Positions 23,159 through 36,300 of a stretch of 64,000 bases of DNA are shown here, in pieces; position 1 is the stretch's first letter, and each line of letters opens with the position of its first letter. Source of the stretch: Echinococcus granulosus. Lineage: Eukaryota; Platyhelminthes; Cestoda; Cyclophyllidea; Taeniidae. The DNA lies in NCBI RefSeq assembly GCF_000524195.1, contig NW_020170391.1, positions 640,273 through 704,272 of the forward strand. Direction: 5' to 3'. Position numbers and translations under genes: made by a program. The notes below the pieces were generated by a model. The model ran no database searches, was not told the DNA's origin, and saw only the letters and a list, made by a program, of their open reading frames with translations.

Positions 23159-26145
23159 CTAATGTACTTTTGATAGTGGTTCGTCCTTTATTGTTATTCA
23201 GAAGTTTTGGCTGAGTTTGACCTAACTTATTTGCATATTTTACGGCACCTTTTTCTTATCTGCTTGTTTGATTGTGAAGTGGTGACAATAATCCCCTTGA
23301 TCTACTGCAAAACGACCACTTTGCTTTGATATTTCAATTTCAGGCATAAAATGGACAAAATTCCTTTCTGTCGACCTCGTCCATACACTTGCTAAGCTTT
23401 ATTTGTTTAAATGTAACCATTTGCTCCAGATCCAGTGGTGTCTCCTTACTCACTGCCTAGCGAAAAGATATTAGCAAATATCATTCGAGAAAACTGCAGT
23501 CATTAGAGAAGACTTAGATGTCAGAACCAAACTGTAAGATCAAGATGACAGTCCCAATAATCGTATCTTTCCCTATCTTATGAAGGTCCGACAGGCCTCA
23601 AGAAACCATCTCCATGTATTTTTCCAAATTAGTATGTACAGGTAAAACCCACTTTGAGAAGATAAAGCGACGGCGGAGATGGAAAAGCAAGTGCTACCCT
23701 TACCAGATGTTGATTTTTGAGCCCCTTGGATTTGGCTTTACGCAAGTGGTCTACCATGCAAGGTACAAAATCAAGCAGTTATCCTAACCTTTTGCTTAGT
23801 GCGATTGTTATGCGATATTGTGCTTTGGTGAGACGCGCATTTCAACCTAGACATCGACAAGGAAAATTCAAACTGGAGAGTATGCTAGTCGGAGATCTGC
23901 TGAAAGAATTGGCTCAGAAATGAAGTAGGAGAATAAAGAACGAACACAAGGCGCCTTTTTGAACACCCTAGCTTTGAAAACCCCTAAGAAATGAAGGTGC
24001 TTGATAGGTCAGGTCCAGCGTATTTTGGATTTACAACTTTAGCACTGCTTCATTGATAGAAGACGGGGAAAGTGGAAATTGATAGTAGCTCTCACTATGA
24101 TGAAGACTCCACTACATTTGAAGCTGCCCTTATTAAACCATTCAAAACGACTCCAGGAAGTGTTTGCCAGGTTGACTATGAGTCACTTGCTATTCTGATT
24201 GCCTAACTATGGGGATCCAAGAAGGATCTACCTAGAGTTTTAACAAATTTCCTGGTTATTTGAGCTGTGACCCTTGTAGTGACAAATATATATATTATGA
24301 ATCAGTAAACGTCTAGTTAGTTTTATGATAACTGATTCTTCATGGCGCAATGTGATGGTAGATTACCTTATAGTGCGAATTTTGGCCATCAGGAGATAAA
24401 TTACATCTCGTCACTAACTTAAAAGCTACTATTTATACCGCTTAAGCGGCTCCAATGCTACATTGCGCAAGAGGATGTAGTGATGTTGGTAGCAAAGCAA
24501 TCCCAGAGGTAACACCTACAACAATAGACCTGTCGTCGTATTGGCTACTTCAAATAGTGGCCTAACAACCGCCTAAACAATCTTACACCGCCTTTGAGAT
24601 GCAAAGGCACCGAAGGACGTCGTCTTTAACTTATTCGTAGTTGGTATTCTTGACATTAAACAAGAGGATTACATACTAAGACCATTTCGATAAGGCCAAT
24701 ATTTGTACCATTTGACAATGTTTGTAGTTGGATTTGAATGTGCGTCGGCCACGGCACATCGTTCTTAAAAAAGGATTTCCGTTATTAAATTTGCCTTAGA
24801 AATTAGTATCGTTGTTTACAACCAATCAACGCTCAAAGCTTGATGTTGTTAATCAACTAAGGAATGAGTTTGTGAAAGCAATGCTACCACTGCTTAAAAA
24901 AGCCAGTCTAATTTTCCTTTTCAAACTAATCTTAGACTAATTCCCGGAATTTCCTGTTGTTTTATTGGTCCCAATGCCTGCAATAAAAGAAGGCACAATA
25001 TGGAGAGTGCTTTGTTGAGAATGCATACCTGGAAGCTTATCAATCACAACTTAAGAAGATTCACCAAAGCGTACCAGGAACAAAAATAGCGTGCCTTTTT
25101 GCAATGAAAAATCCTACCTGGCACGAAAGTTCATCAAACTAGAAGCCCCAGTCGCTGAACGAATTGACGATCAGGTGTAAGATCAACGCAGCTGGTGGTT
25201 TTTTTTTTATTTCATTTGAAGTTTCAATGAATAAGTTGCTATTCCATGATATAATCATCAGAATCAAAACGCTCTCGGTTGACGACTTTAAAACATCTTG
25301 ACATTATAAAAAACCATTCCCTATTCTGTACTATTTTCTACAAGCATGATAGCCTTCTCAATAAAGACACCGCAGATGCATCGCAAAATTCCAACCCTCG
25401 TAAGAACCACGTGTGATGCTTTGAGAGTTTGCATAACTCTGTATTTGGTTGCCCGGATACTTAGATCTTCGCAGTGTAGCTCCACCCGCTCATCAATACA
25501 TTTTCTACGATAGTAAGATAATATTTTGCAACTTCAAGAAAGATTCAGGGAACGGCACTACGAACTATTACGTTCTCCATGGTCTAGTTTCCGGTTTGAA
25601 AATAACGACCGATATGTGGATGACAGGATAATAAAATGAAGAAAAGTACATTAAACAGGCTTTAATTTGTCATTAAAATGAAATTTGCACCAAAAAAAAA
25701 TTTTAAGTTGCCGTAAAATTGAAACGTTATTGTTACAAAGGTCCAGTGACATCATTTTTTCTTAAAATATCATAAAGGTTGCGATGAAGCATGGGTTTTA
25801 TTGTTAATAACCTTGTACCAAATGCTAAATGCTATATTTTAGGCCTAAACGTGTTTATAGATTAACATGAGCTTGTCCGTTTGGTTAAAAACTCACTAAT
25901 AATAGGTTCGATACGGGTAAAGCCGATGATGTTTGTGGCATTCAGATCAGGTAAATTTGATCATAAAAGAGCAAAAGTACTGCGTTTTTAAAAGCGTAAA
26001 GTTTGAGGAGCTAAAGTGTTTTAAAAGTTTAGGTGATATACGCTGCATACACTGTGTAACAGCAGTTTTGTTTAAAAATTCATCCACCAAAAGTGCGTAA
26101 GCAAATGTCTGGGGCGTTGACCAGTTATCTGGGCACTTTGATTTT
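23159..26145. other. Intergenic region, no supported gene
   Basis: AT-rich sequence lies between two plus-strand genes. Open frames here are short and lack matches, codon bias or paired splice sites. It presumably contains the 3' end of the TMEM45-like transcript and the promoter of the SLC25A42 gene, but I found no convincing polyadenylation or TATA signal to mark either. Confidence 0.4.
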
Positions 26146-29080
26146 ATGAAGCTGCTGAGGCTGCCTTCAACACCTGCTTCCAACAAGGTTAGACAGGACT
26201 CACGTTTCCTTTTTATTTTTCGTAGAGTTTTTCCCGGGATTTTGCTCCCTCTTTCGCGGATTTCATTATTGGAGGTCTTGCTGGTTGCTGCGCAAAGACT
26301 GCTATTGCTCCCCTAGATCGAGCAAAAATTAATTTTCAAAGTATTTTTATTTAATCAAATCTAATGTTGCAGCCTCGGAAATGTACTTTAATGTAAAGGC
26401 CCTGATTAAGTTCTTGAGGCATTCATATGTGACTGCCGGTGTTCGTAGTCTGTGGCGAGGAAATTCCGCTACACTAACGAGGATATTTCCCTACGCTGCA
26501 GTTCAGTACGGAGTTCATGAGCGTGCCAAACACTATCTTGGTATTAGTGATTTAACGCACCACTGTCTGTAAGCTTACTTATTTGTATCACCCCTACTTC
26601 GTGCATTTGTACATGCACGGGTATTTAAGCGTCTTTGTAATCAGCCGTTTCTTACCACTGCATTTGCTTTTATTTATCATTGTTTTACTGGTCCTGTTAA
26701 ATTGTTGAGATGTTCTGGAATCTGTGTTATTTTGCACTGTATTTGTTTGATTTTCCCGATTTCGCGCAACGCATTTTAGATCGAAAAGCCAGGTTCAAAT
26801 AAGACGATTTTTGGCGGGCTGCATTGCTGGAGGTGCCTCTGTTTCTTTCACTTATCCTCTAGACCTGGTACGAGCTCGTATGGCCGTCACGGAACGCGTA
26901 AAGTACGCGATTAAATTAGTGTAGTTAATCTTGAATGGGAATTATTTCTGAAGTTTAAGGAAAATATCTAGTTATAGAATCAATGGTATTAATTCTGTTA
27001 AAAATGTCTTTAAAGAGGCGTCATCAGTTGTGACATATGGCTTGAACTACTTTAATTTCTAACAGATGTTAGAAAGGTTCTTTTGAGCTCTTTTCTTTAA
27101 GTTGGCATTATATTTTAGTGTGAACTGCAATTTGAGCCTATAAGCTTTTTGCTTCGACTCGCGCTATTCTAACGTTTCACTTAGGTATGCCAACCTAGTT
27201 GATGTTGTTCAGCTGACCTATCGGGAAGGGGGTCTGCGAACCCTCTACCATGGCTTTACTCCTGCTCTTTTGGGCATACTTCCATATTCTGGCATTGCCT
27301 TTTACACCTTCGAAACACTCAAGGAATGGCGACTCAGTTAGTTCTCTGTACCCATTAATTGTGGAGACGGTTTGTGTCTTTCTGATGTGTGCATGATGTC
27401 CTTTCATGTACTTCGGCAAAAGCAGAGTATTTCATTATTTTTTCTATTTAGTGTCCTTTACGAGATTCTTAATTATCCTATCACTAACATTCCTTGATCT
27501 TGAGCAACTTGTACTAGTGAGTTCAACACAATCATGTGCAATGAATGTCGTCGGGATTTTATAACCACGTGCTTTTTTTTCTAAAGAAAAAAGAATAACC
27601 TCAGATGGTCGATCTCCACGGAGCCTGAGGCCTCTTGAAAATCTTTCTTGTGGAGCCTTTGCGGGCGTTCTGGGTCAGACTGCTTCCTATCCTCTCGACA
27701 TTGTTCGAAGACGAATGCAGACGGCGGGTGTCACTGGTGTGTTAGTTCGTTAATCATCTTACAGCCAAAATAGGCTGTAAATGGAGCATGCATTCAATGC
27801 CTTTATGTGTTTGCTTACTGTTCTTTAAGCACTTTCCGAGTATTTTATAATCTCACGTTGAAAATTTGTGAAAGAGAACATCTATATCTGAAAATCGCAT
27901 TTGTAAGATGCCACCTTACCGTGAGCAGTCATTTAATCCCAATTAACTCACACTTTGGCATTTGGTATTCCTTTTGGTGAATACGCGCTATGAAGGTTGT
28001 ATTGATGCTGGCCTCAGGCACCAACACCCACTAGTGATTCGGACTTTCAGCGAAGGTTCTCATTATGTCTAATCTCTTACTGTGGTTCTATTTGAAAAGG
28101 GTATTTCGTGTCGCAGACTTTTTCAGGGCCGAAACATTTAATCTACCGAACTCTAATTTCACTATTTCAAGACCTATGTTTGTAATAAAGTTTCAAAATT
28201 AACCCAGCATTTTACTGCTCATGCGCTAGATTTTCTGACTTTTTGGGTCTTACAACTTGAAACCTTTAATTCCATCATGAATTATTAACTCGAGATAATT
28301 CGTCTATTGAGATGCTTGAGTTAGCACCGGGCAAATCGACGGTTTTTGATGCTTTGCAATTTGCAAATCGTGGAATGCTTATCGGCGATGCGTTTTTTTT
28401 CCAAAAGCAGATCATAAATATTGCCAGCTGTTAACTGGGTTGATTCCATTAACTCGCTTCTACTCGTAAGTCAGAGTTTGTGTTCCCTTACGGATATTGG
28501 TGTCTGCGCGCAGTCGTGTGATTTACCTGATTGAGTAGTACAAACAACAATGGCACCACTTACCCTTTGATTACATAGAACCCATTGCGTACTATCGTTT
28601 ATTTGTTCTCCGTGAACAGGCTCCGCAATTTTGAGCTGATTTTCCGTTGATGTTATAGTAACCGCTTATCAGTTCTGTTACCTTAGCGGCATCCTCAATT
28701 TCTTATTGCTGGTACAGCTTGATCGGTGAGCCTAATAGGTCGAGAAGTGTCGGAACTGATTTTCATTAAAATATGCTCATAAGTACCGTTCAGTAAAAAT
28801 GTTTAAACGAAATTTCAAATGCACCTGTTTATAGGCGTTTATTTCTACTATTAAAAATAAGTAGCAAGTCATTTGCCATTCGTGGTCTGATGTTTTGCAC
28901 TAAGGTCATCCGGAGTACACGCGGAGCATTCTGGGCACGATGCAAATTGTCTATCAACAGGAGGGTCTGCTTCATGGGCTCTACAAGGGCGTAACTATGA
29001 ATTGGATCAAAGGTCCGATCGCAGCCGGTATCAGTTTCACGGTCTTCCATCAGCTGCAACATTTCTACGCCCTCTGGTAA
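26146..29080 (+). CDS. SLC25A42: SLC25A42-type mitochondrial CoA/ADP carrier
   Basis: Seven exons: 26146-26187, 26226-26340, 26373-26568, 26780-26902, 27185-27336, 27587-27736 and 28905-29080. They total 954 nt, giving 317 residues, the family's usual length. All borders are GT-AG and all phases agree. The three mitochondrial-carrier signatures are intact: APLDRAKINFQ, YPLDLVRARMAV and YPLDIVRRRMQTAGVTG. Other SLC25A42-specific stretches are LWRGNSATLTRIFPYAAVQ, LYHGFTPALLGILPYSGIAF and GLYKGVTMNWIKGPIAAGI. The family exchanges coenzyme A and adenosine 3',5'-diphosphate for adenine nucleotides across the inner mitochondrial membrane. Start ATG 26,146 opens a 14-codon first exon whose donor (AAG|GTTAGA) joins in phase; it is the least certain exon. 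Introns 1 and 2 are only 38 and 32 nt, while intron 6 is 1.2 kb. An AATAAA at 29,849 is a possible but distant polyadenylation signal. Confidence 0.93.
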
Positions 29081-30328
29081 AACCAGGAAAGACTGCCCAA
29101 GACCTAGTATTTTTCTTTTCGTTCCGGGTGACACGCCTTCTCTGTATAGAAATTAGCATCATTTGTCTTCTAGTCTCTTGTTTTGGTCATTCATATTGGT
29201 GCCTCTCGCTGCTGTATTCTTATCAAGCGCCTCTGTACAGCCTCTAGGCCTTGTATATTTCACAAGGGATATTTTACTTGATTTCGAAGTCTGAATTTAT
29301 TGCTGTACTGGGGCTTTCTGGTTTCCTATAAAATTTTCGCTGTCTACATAACGTGAGATTTGTGGATTGTGAGAAAATTTTCAGGTTTGGGTCACGGAAG
29401 GTATAAAGAATCTGTAGCCTACGAGCGATTAAGCTCATGGCGTCTCGTCTATTCTACACATCAACGGACTTAAGTCCGTTTGCAGTGATAAAATTAGTAA
29501 ATTGGCTTAGATTAATTAATTGTCGTCTTGAAGGGGGAGGACTACTAGGTTTAAACCCACTTGAAGCAGAGGTCTTAGACCTACGTAGCATTAAACCGAT
29601 CAGATCTTCGAGGACAGAACTACCTCCTTTTGCCACATTAATGTTGATGAGATCTGTTGGGCTAGCTGTGTCACCTTCCTTCTCGGAGGTGCAAATAAGA
29701 AAGTTGTAACATGGCTGTTTAAGATTTGGGACTCCGAAAGGGTCCATATTTCTAAAAAAAGAAACTAGTAAGTTGCGTATTTTAAGTTGTAGTAAGCACT
29801 GTTTTTAACTATATATATAGCCTTTTCTAGAACGGTTAACTTGCATTGAATAAACAAATTGGATTAGATGTGCATTCTTGCGCTCCTATTCTGTTGATTT
29901 CCTAGTAGAAGGCTGTTTGTGTGCACTCTACTTTTGAGGCAAGCTCTGATATTAATCTTTTGAATTATTTTTAGGGTTGGCCAAACGGAAAAAAGAGGTA
30001 CAAATCTGTGCGCTTACAACGAGTAGGAGGTAGTGTCTGACGGGTCTAACTTATGCCACTCATTTGGTTTACTGAACCCAAACTGACAATTTCTCATTGT
30101 GATGCACTTATTTTATGCATTTTCTGAAACCAGTCGTAAAATATCGTCATTGTCAGTAGTTTGTAATTTAATGTACACTTCATCCTGATTCACAAAGACA
30201 CAAAATCAAGGGAGAGTTTCATGTGGATGACTGGAGCGGCAGTGGCAGAAGTGACGAGAGGTAGGGGAGGAAATTCACACAGGAGCAGCATTGATATCTG
30301 AAAACAGAGGGGGAAGAGTCGCACCGCA
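29081..30328. other. Convergent intergenic region (3' ends of SLC25A42 and PAX)
   Basis: The interval lies between the stop codons of two genes that face each other. It should contain both 3' untranslated regions. An open frame at 29,437-29,709 and its antisense are both uninterrupted for about 90 codons but resemble nothing known. AATAAA occurs at 29,849 on the plus strand. No RNA gene was recognised. Confidence 0.4.
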
Positions 30329-33300
30329 TCAGATTGTCGTAAAAGTGTTTGTCTCCTCCGCAGGCAGAAGGTGCGTTGGGGTCTGGAGATGACCGTATCT
30401 GTGGTTTGTGCCAGCAGTTCCATTGCTCGTGTAAGCGCCATAATGACATGTAGCTTCGGGTGAGGAGTGTGGAGGCATCTCGTATCTCCCCAATGGGGTC
30501 TGTAAGTGTGATTGGTTCATCTCAAGGGCACATATAGGCATCGTGCTGGGCGGTGAGTACAACTCAGTTGGGTCGGTTTTAAGGACGCCGTCACCGTTAT
30601 TGAGAACCCCTGCTATATTGGGACAGAATTGAAGCAAACGGTGGCTTGTATCGTCGGAATTTGCTTTGGAAACCGGCTCCTTTAGGGGCATGTGATATTT
30701 CACATCCAACCTCGGCGCTTCTGAAGCAAGCATAAACCTTGAGTAGTCATGAGTAGAACCGTGTGACTTCAGCTTTACTCTTCCTTATTCTCTTTCCCAG
30801 AAATATAAAATCAACGAGCCTTTATTTAACTGGCTAGCCTGCCTAATAAAAGCTTGGGATACGGTTTGTGAAATTCTGTGATTTGTCGACATTAACGGAC
30901 AGAGAAGGGGTAATTTTGCGAGTCGTTATAGACGTTGCTGTGGCACGTCTTAGACCAATTTCCGCTTTATGCCAGTGACAGGCAACACACACACAAACGT
31001 AGTTACTATGTTCTTTCAGGGTTCAGACATTCCTCCAAGGAGTCTGAATTGTTAATACAAAAAACGACTCATGAGGATTGTAGAATAGCTAATCACTTCC
31101 ACTGCATCTATCTCGCGCCGCCTTTGATCAGCGGGCCGGCCGAGTTGCCAGCATGGGTACAGTCCGGCTAGTCAGCGAAGACAAGTAAATGCACGCGTGC
31201 CTACACACACGCACACATCACTAGCAGTAGCAGCTTCCTATCCCCCGGGAGAACGTCTTTGTGACCCTTCCCACCCCATCTCACCACCCACACCTTTGCC
31301 CCTCTTGCTTCCCTCTTGGGAACGGGGAACACGCCATCACCGGAAATTAACTGGTCACTTCGTACGTGGCCACTGCTCGAAGTGCACCAAAAACACGTCG
31401 CATAAATTTGCTCCCTACTATTGGGCAAGTCCTGATGAGGAAGTGAAATCTCACTGTTGAAAATATGCCTAGTTTCTATGGTAAGAGATTTTGCTAATTT
31501 TCATCCAATTAAAACGCTGAGGATAACCTAAGTTGAGCGAGCAGGTAAAAAATTAAGAGAATGCATGTGTATTAATGTGTGTGCCCAATCCATCCTTGAC
31601 GCTAACGAACACACTTGTTATGCCCACTCGACGTAACCGAAGTTTTGCCTTCAAACTTCGGTGACTGCTTGTCTCAAATAGATATTCTATCTAATAATTT
31701 ACTGTTTTAAGCAATTTCATCGTTTCCTATTTAGTCCAAAAAACCGCAGAGTGTATTGTGGTCACTCAGGAAATGAAACGTGTTCCCAGCTGTTGAGTCG
31801 AACAAACGGTGTACGGTAGAAAAGTTTGTAAAGCCTTGAGTGCTTAAATGTCCCGTCAAAGGCTCAACTGATAAAGGAACGTATTCTAAGAGAGCTGTGT
31901 TAGTTTTTCAGCAAATGATATAAGTGCTGATTTTCTAATCTTATTTTGCCAACCGCGGTGATTTCGTAGAAATCTTCACTTTAAAGAAGACGATTTTGGG
32001 CAGAAAAACTTAACATTGTATAAACCAGGGCGTTTTCATGTTAACTTTAAAGTATGAGAGAGAGGCGTGAAATTTGCAGGCAGCCATTCGTTGGTTGTTT
32101 ACGTGACACATGCAAGGGCTATTTCATTTTTAATAGTTAGCTGAGTAACACTGAAACAGGAAATGCGAGTTAGGGGAGTGCTAGCACCCACATTTTAGCG
32201 AAAGTGAGACATGCCAGTCAAAACCCTGGGTGTAGTAGTTTGCAAGGTTGTTTGTGCATTTTCTTGCCTTTTGCAACTCTTGTTCTCATTTTCTAAGTTT
32301 CATGTTGTTCAGCTATTTTTAGCCCTTGGTAAATTAATCGGTGCTCACCATCTCACAAGATATTTCTGAATGGCACTACCGTGCCAAGCACAAAGTTTTA
32401 TCATGTAAAGCCGTTATTCCGACCATAGAGGGACACTTTTGAATACCGACTGCCTTGTAAAAGAATATACATAAAGCTATGTAGCTGTTTGCCATTTCTA
32501 TGGATCCTTGATAACCATTGGATGATTATTCAGTTCAGGTGTATCTTGGATATCGAACAGACGTTTTAAATTTTATGCTATATTTCTTCGTAGCAGTTGT
32601 CAATGAAGTACTTCTGAAGCATGATCATACCAGATAAAAGTATTTCATGTAGCTTTTAGCCCTCCCAAATCGGAGTGATAAGAGATTAAAATACAAATGC
32701 TCACAGTACTTTTTTGTGACGTTCCGATCAAAAACACTGCTTTTAAAGTGGCTAAAACTGTCATTAAAAGTTCATGCTTTGCAACCAGTAATCTGTTCAT
32801 TTTTGACTTCACACGTAATCAAGGATATGGTATAGTTTCTGCCGTTTCGTTTCCTTTATTGCCCAAGTGTTAATGAATTTTGTCCTGGATTTGTACGTTA
32901 CCCTATTATTACTCAAAGTTTCTCGCTATTCTCTCTGTATCAACTGATAGTCCAGGTGTTTTCAGTCTCTAATTAGACACTAGCATTGCCATGAGCAAGT
33001 ATTCACATTACGTGCAAAGACTCTGATACGCCTGGATGTTACGATAGCTGTTATACTTACTATGTTCGAATCTATAGCCGTCTTCAGCAGTCCCATCTCT
33101 ACGATTGTAAGTCATACCGTCAAAGTTTTGATGTCGCGGAGGTTCTCCCACCTCTCCAGGAGAAATGGCTCGTGAAAAGAGGTTCTGCTGTTGTTGGTGG
33201 TTCTGTCGGATCAGCTCTGTGATGCTAAAAGTGCCGGGAGGTGCTGGGGCAATAGAGGGCGGGATGTGCATTAGCGCTTGTTGGAGCAACAGGTCTCGTG

Positions 33301-36300
33301 GCAGGGAGGCGGCTGCGGAAGGAGGAGTGACAGTGGCCGTGCTATCGGGCGGAGGTCCTCCCACCTCCTCCACCAGTGCCGCTGAAGTCATGTACTCGGG
33401 GTACCAGACGTCCTCTTGCCGTCTAAATGCTGGAAACTCCGTCGACGAAGATGACGTCGAGGCGCAGGTGCCGAACATGGACCTCTGACCATGGAACTCG
33501 AGCTCCGAGTTTGGTGGGGGAAGACCGTGGAGAAGATGAATTCGATCCATGTATTTGGTGTCCACCGGCGAAAATGCCTGTGGGGGCGGTGGTGCCTGCA
33601 GTTGTGGTTGTGGTGGTGGTGGTGGCGGCAGCGACGGCGGGGGGATTAGAGCTGGAGGCGTACACTGGGAATGTGGTGGTTGAAGAGGTTCTCGCAATGT
33701 TGAATTCTGTGATTGTTCTCGGTTGGAAGAGCTTTGGTCACGAACGGAGTAGCGCGTATCCTAAAGTAACAACGAGGCTTGAAATTCATTTTCAGGGCTT
33801 CATAAATGCATGGGGCCATGAATGATGTGAAAATCACAGCAGTGGCATAAAGTTGTGTTATATAAAATAGGTCTTATGAGCAAATTCAACTTCACAATGT
33901 TACAACAGAAAATGTAAAAGAGCAAGTCCTCAGAAAGTTTTGTTAGAATAACCTATGACGCTATTCCGTGATGACCTCTGGCCTGCTACGTTGTTTGGAA
34001 TCCAAAGTCACGGGTCATTTGTATTTTCCATGATCATAATACATAAATAGTTTTTACCTTTGAAATCCCTCTCAATACCTTCATTTTCTTTGACCAAGAG
34101 ATAACGTCAGCAGGGCCTTCGTGTTTTAGTGGAAATTCGGTTTAGCGCTTGATCGCGAGCACGCCGCCCTGTCATCTTTGATCTTCTACACAGGATAGTT
34201 GTCCCCCAACAGTTCATATTTTTTGACTTAGCATGCTATCAAAATTTGCCTTAGTCCAATCTAAACTATGAGCTATACACCGTAAGTTAAAGTATGACAT
34301 CTTTTCCTAAAGCCGAGAAGGGTTAAAGGCAAACAGAGACAAAAAAGTTATCATTGAATTTCAGGAAAGTGTCCGATGGTTTACATCGATTTCACCATAA
34401 TAAATGAGGCCTAATATTATTGCATATTAACGTAAGTCTCGTGTCCTTACAAAGAGTTTTTAATGCAGTTCAACCACGTGCACTCTAAATACTTAAGTTT
34501 AATGCGAATAAGTGCGTATCTGGAGCATTCTACGGCAAAAAATCTTCCGTTTGAGGAGCACGATGAAAGTTCACCGCAGTAATTTGTAATTGCCGTAAAG
34601 TTCAAACTGTAAGGTCGATCTATTTATTCAACCTTGGCCTCTGATTCTGTCTTTCGTATCAGGTGGTTACAGACTTTAACAAATTTCTTGTTTGTACTTG
34701 TGCCGCCTCTGTGCACATGCCCTTCTGCTTTGGCTTGACGATTCAGCATTCCTGGGGTATGTAGTTGCACTAGGTTGAATAATTAGCTTCTTCATCATCG
34801 TAATCAATGGCGATTTTGTATTTTTTTAGAACAAAAGATCTATTCCATCATATTAGAAATATTAGCATTTAGCATTGCTTAAATCTGGCCATTAATGTCT
34901 TAGAATAACTCTGCTTCAAACAAAAAACGTGTTTTTCGTAGGAGGGTCTAATATATAACATTCGCAGCAAGTGAAATCTCACGACTATTCCTTTTCTACT
35001 AAACATTTCCCACTCAAGCTAAAGAGGCAGAAAGTTGATACCGTATTAACTGTTTGTAATTTGCTTCTTCAAAAATGGAAATAATTATAACTTGGTTTTT
35101 ACCTGTAAAAATGCGCAACCCTTACTTTTTAGCTTTCTTTCTAAGGGGTTGTTAGTATGGCTTATAAGACAGTAAACGAAACTTACCAATACTTTGTTCC
35201 TGACTATTCGATTGATAGAAGACACAGATGGTAGAGTTTCCTGGGTGCAGATGCCGTCTTTCTCCAGACGATCTCTGATCTCCCAGGCGAACATGGTGGG
35301 TGCCTCAGCCTTATATCGGTGAATGGCTTCCACCACCTGGGGGGTCGCTACTTTTGGCTTCGATCCTCCAATCACTCCCGGCCGAATGCTGCCGGTCTCG
35401 TTGTATCTGCAAATGGCCAGAGATTCCTGCGCTCACTTACATCGCCCTACACTTAGGTTCAAGTCTTGACATTTATACCAAACAAAAATTCAAATTTGTT
35501 ATAGTTGCTGTTAACATTCGTTACCACCATCAATTCCATTCTAATTTTTTTGCGCTTTGGTCCGTTTATCTGATTGAAATTTTTGCCATCACAATTTTTT
35601 GCATTTCCATCCTTACTTTTCAAATTTGAAAAGAAAAAGAGGAATTTTTTCTGTTTTTTTGCAGTCTAAAAATTTTCGGAGTTCTAAATTAGCATAAAAA
35701 TAAACGGAAATACTCTACCCAGTCATTATGCATTCTTTCTGGCAGTGAAACATAAGTTCCTAGTATTCTGTTCCTTATGTACGTGTTTTAAAGCATCAAT
35801 TGCCTTTGCAGGGTTGTAGCAATCGAAATTCTGTTGCACAACTACCATATTTTTAGGCCATTAGTAGAATTTCTCGTACTGATCGGCAGTAGATTTCATT
35901 CAATGGTGGCTTAGCATTTTGGCAGCATCTCAACAAGGTGGTGGTATTCACAATGCCATCTGGGGCATTATAAAGGCAATGTAACTTGCTTTATACCTTA
36001 GAAGTCAGAAAGAATATAAAACTGCTAAGGCTCATCATCTTTCAATGAGATTTGATCGTAACATTTGTATCTACTTCCCTTATTTGTGTCCACAAAATCC
36101 CCATTGAGGAGGGGAAGCGGAACTGCAGCATCTCTAAAATGGCTGTAGTGTAACGTTTAGAATTACTTCATACACTCCTTTGGTTTCCACTAAACTATAT
36201 ATTTCCTATATTCACTTGGGGAAAGCATTTTGATGTTTGGTTTACTCAAAGTTTAAGGACGGTCTCTTGCACCAATCCACTTTTTTTGAGTCAGAATGGA

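Noticed and set aside
33427..33825. 132-codon plus-strand frame rich in Val/Ala
   Set aside because: Antisense of the Pro/Gln-rich PAX exon 4; the Val run mirrors the proline codons.
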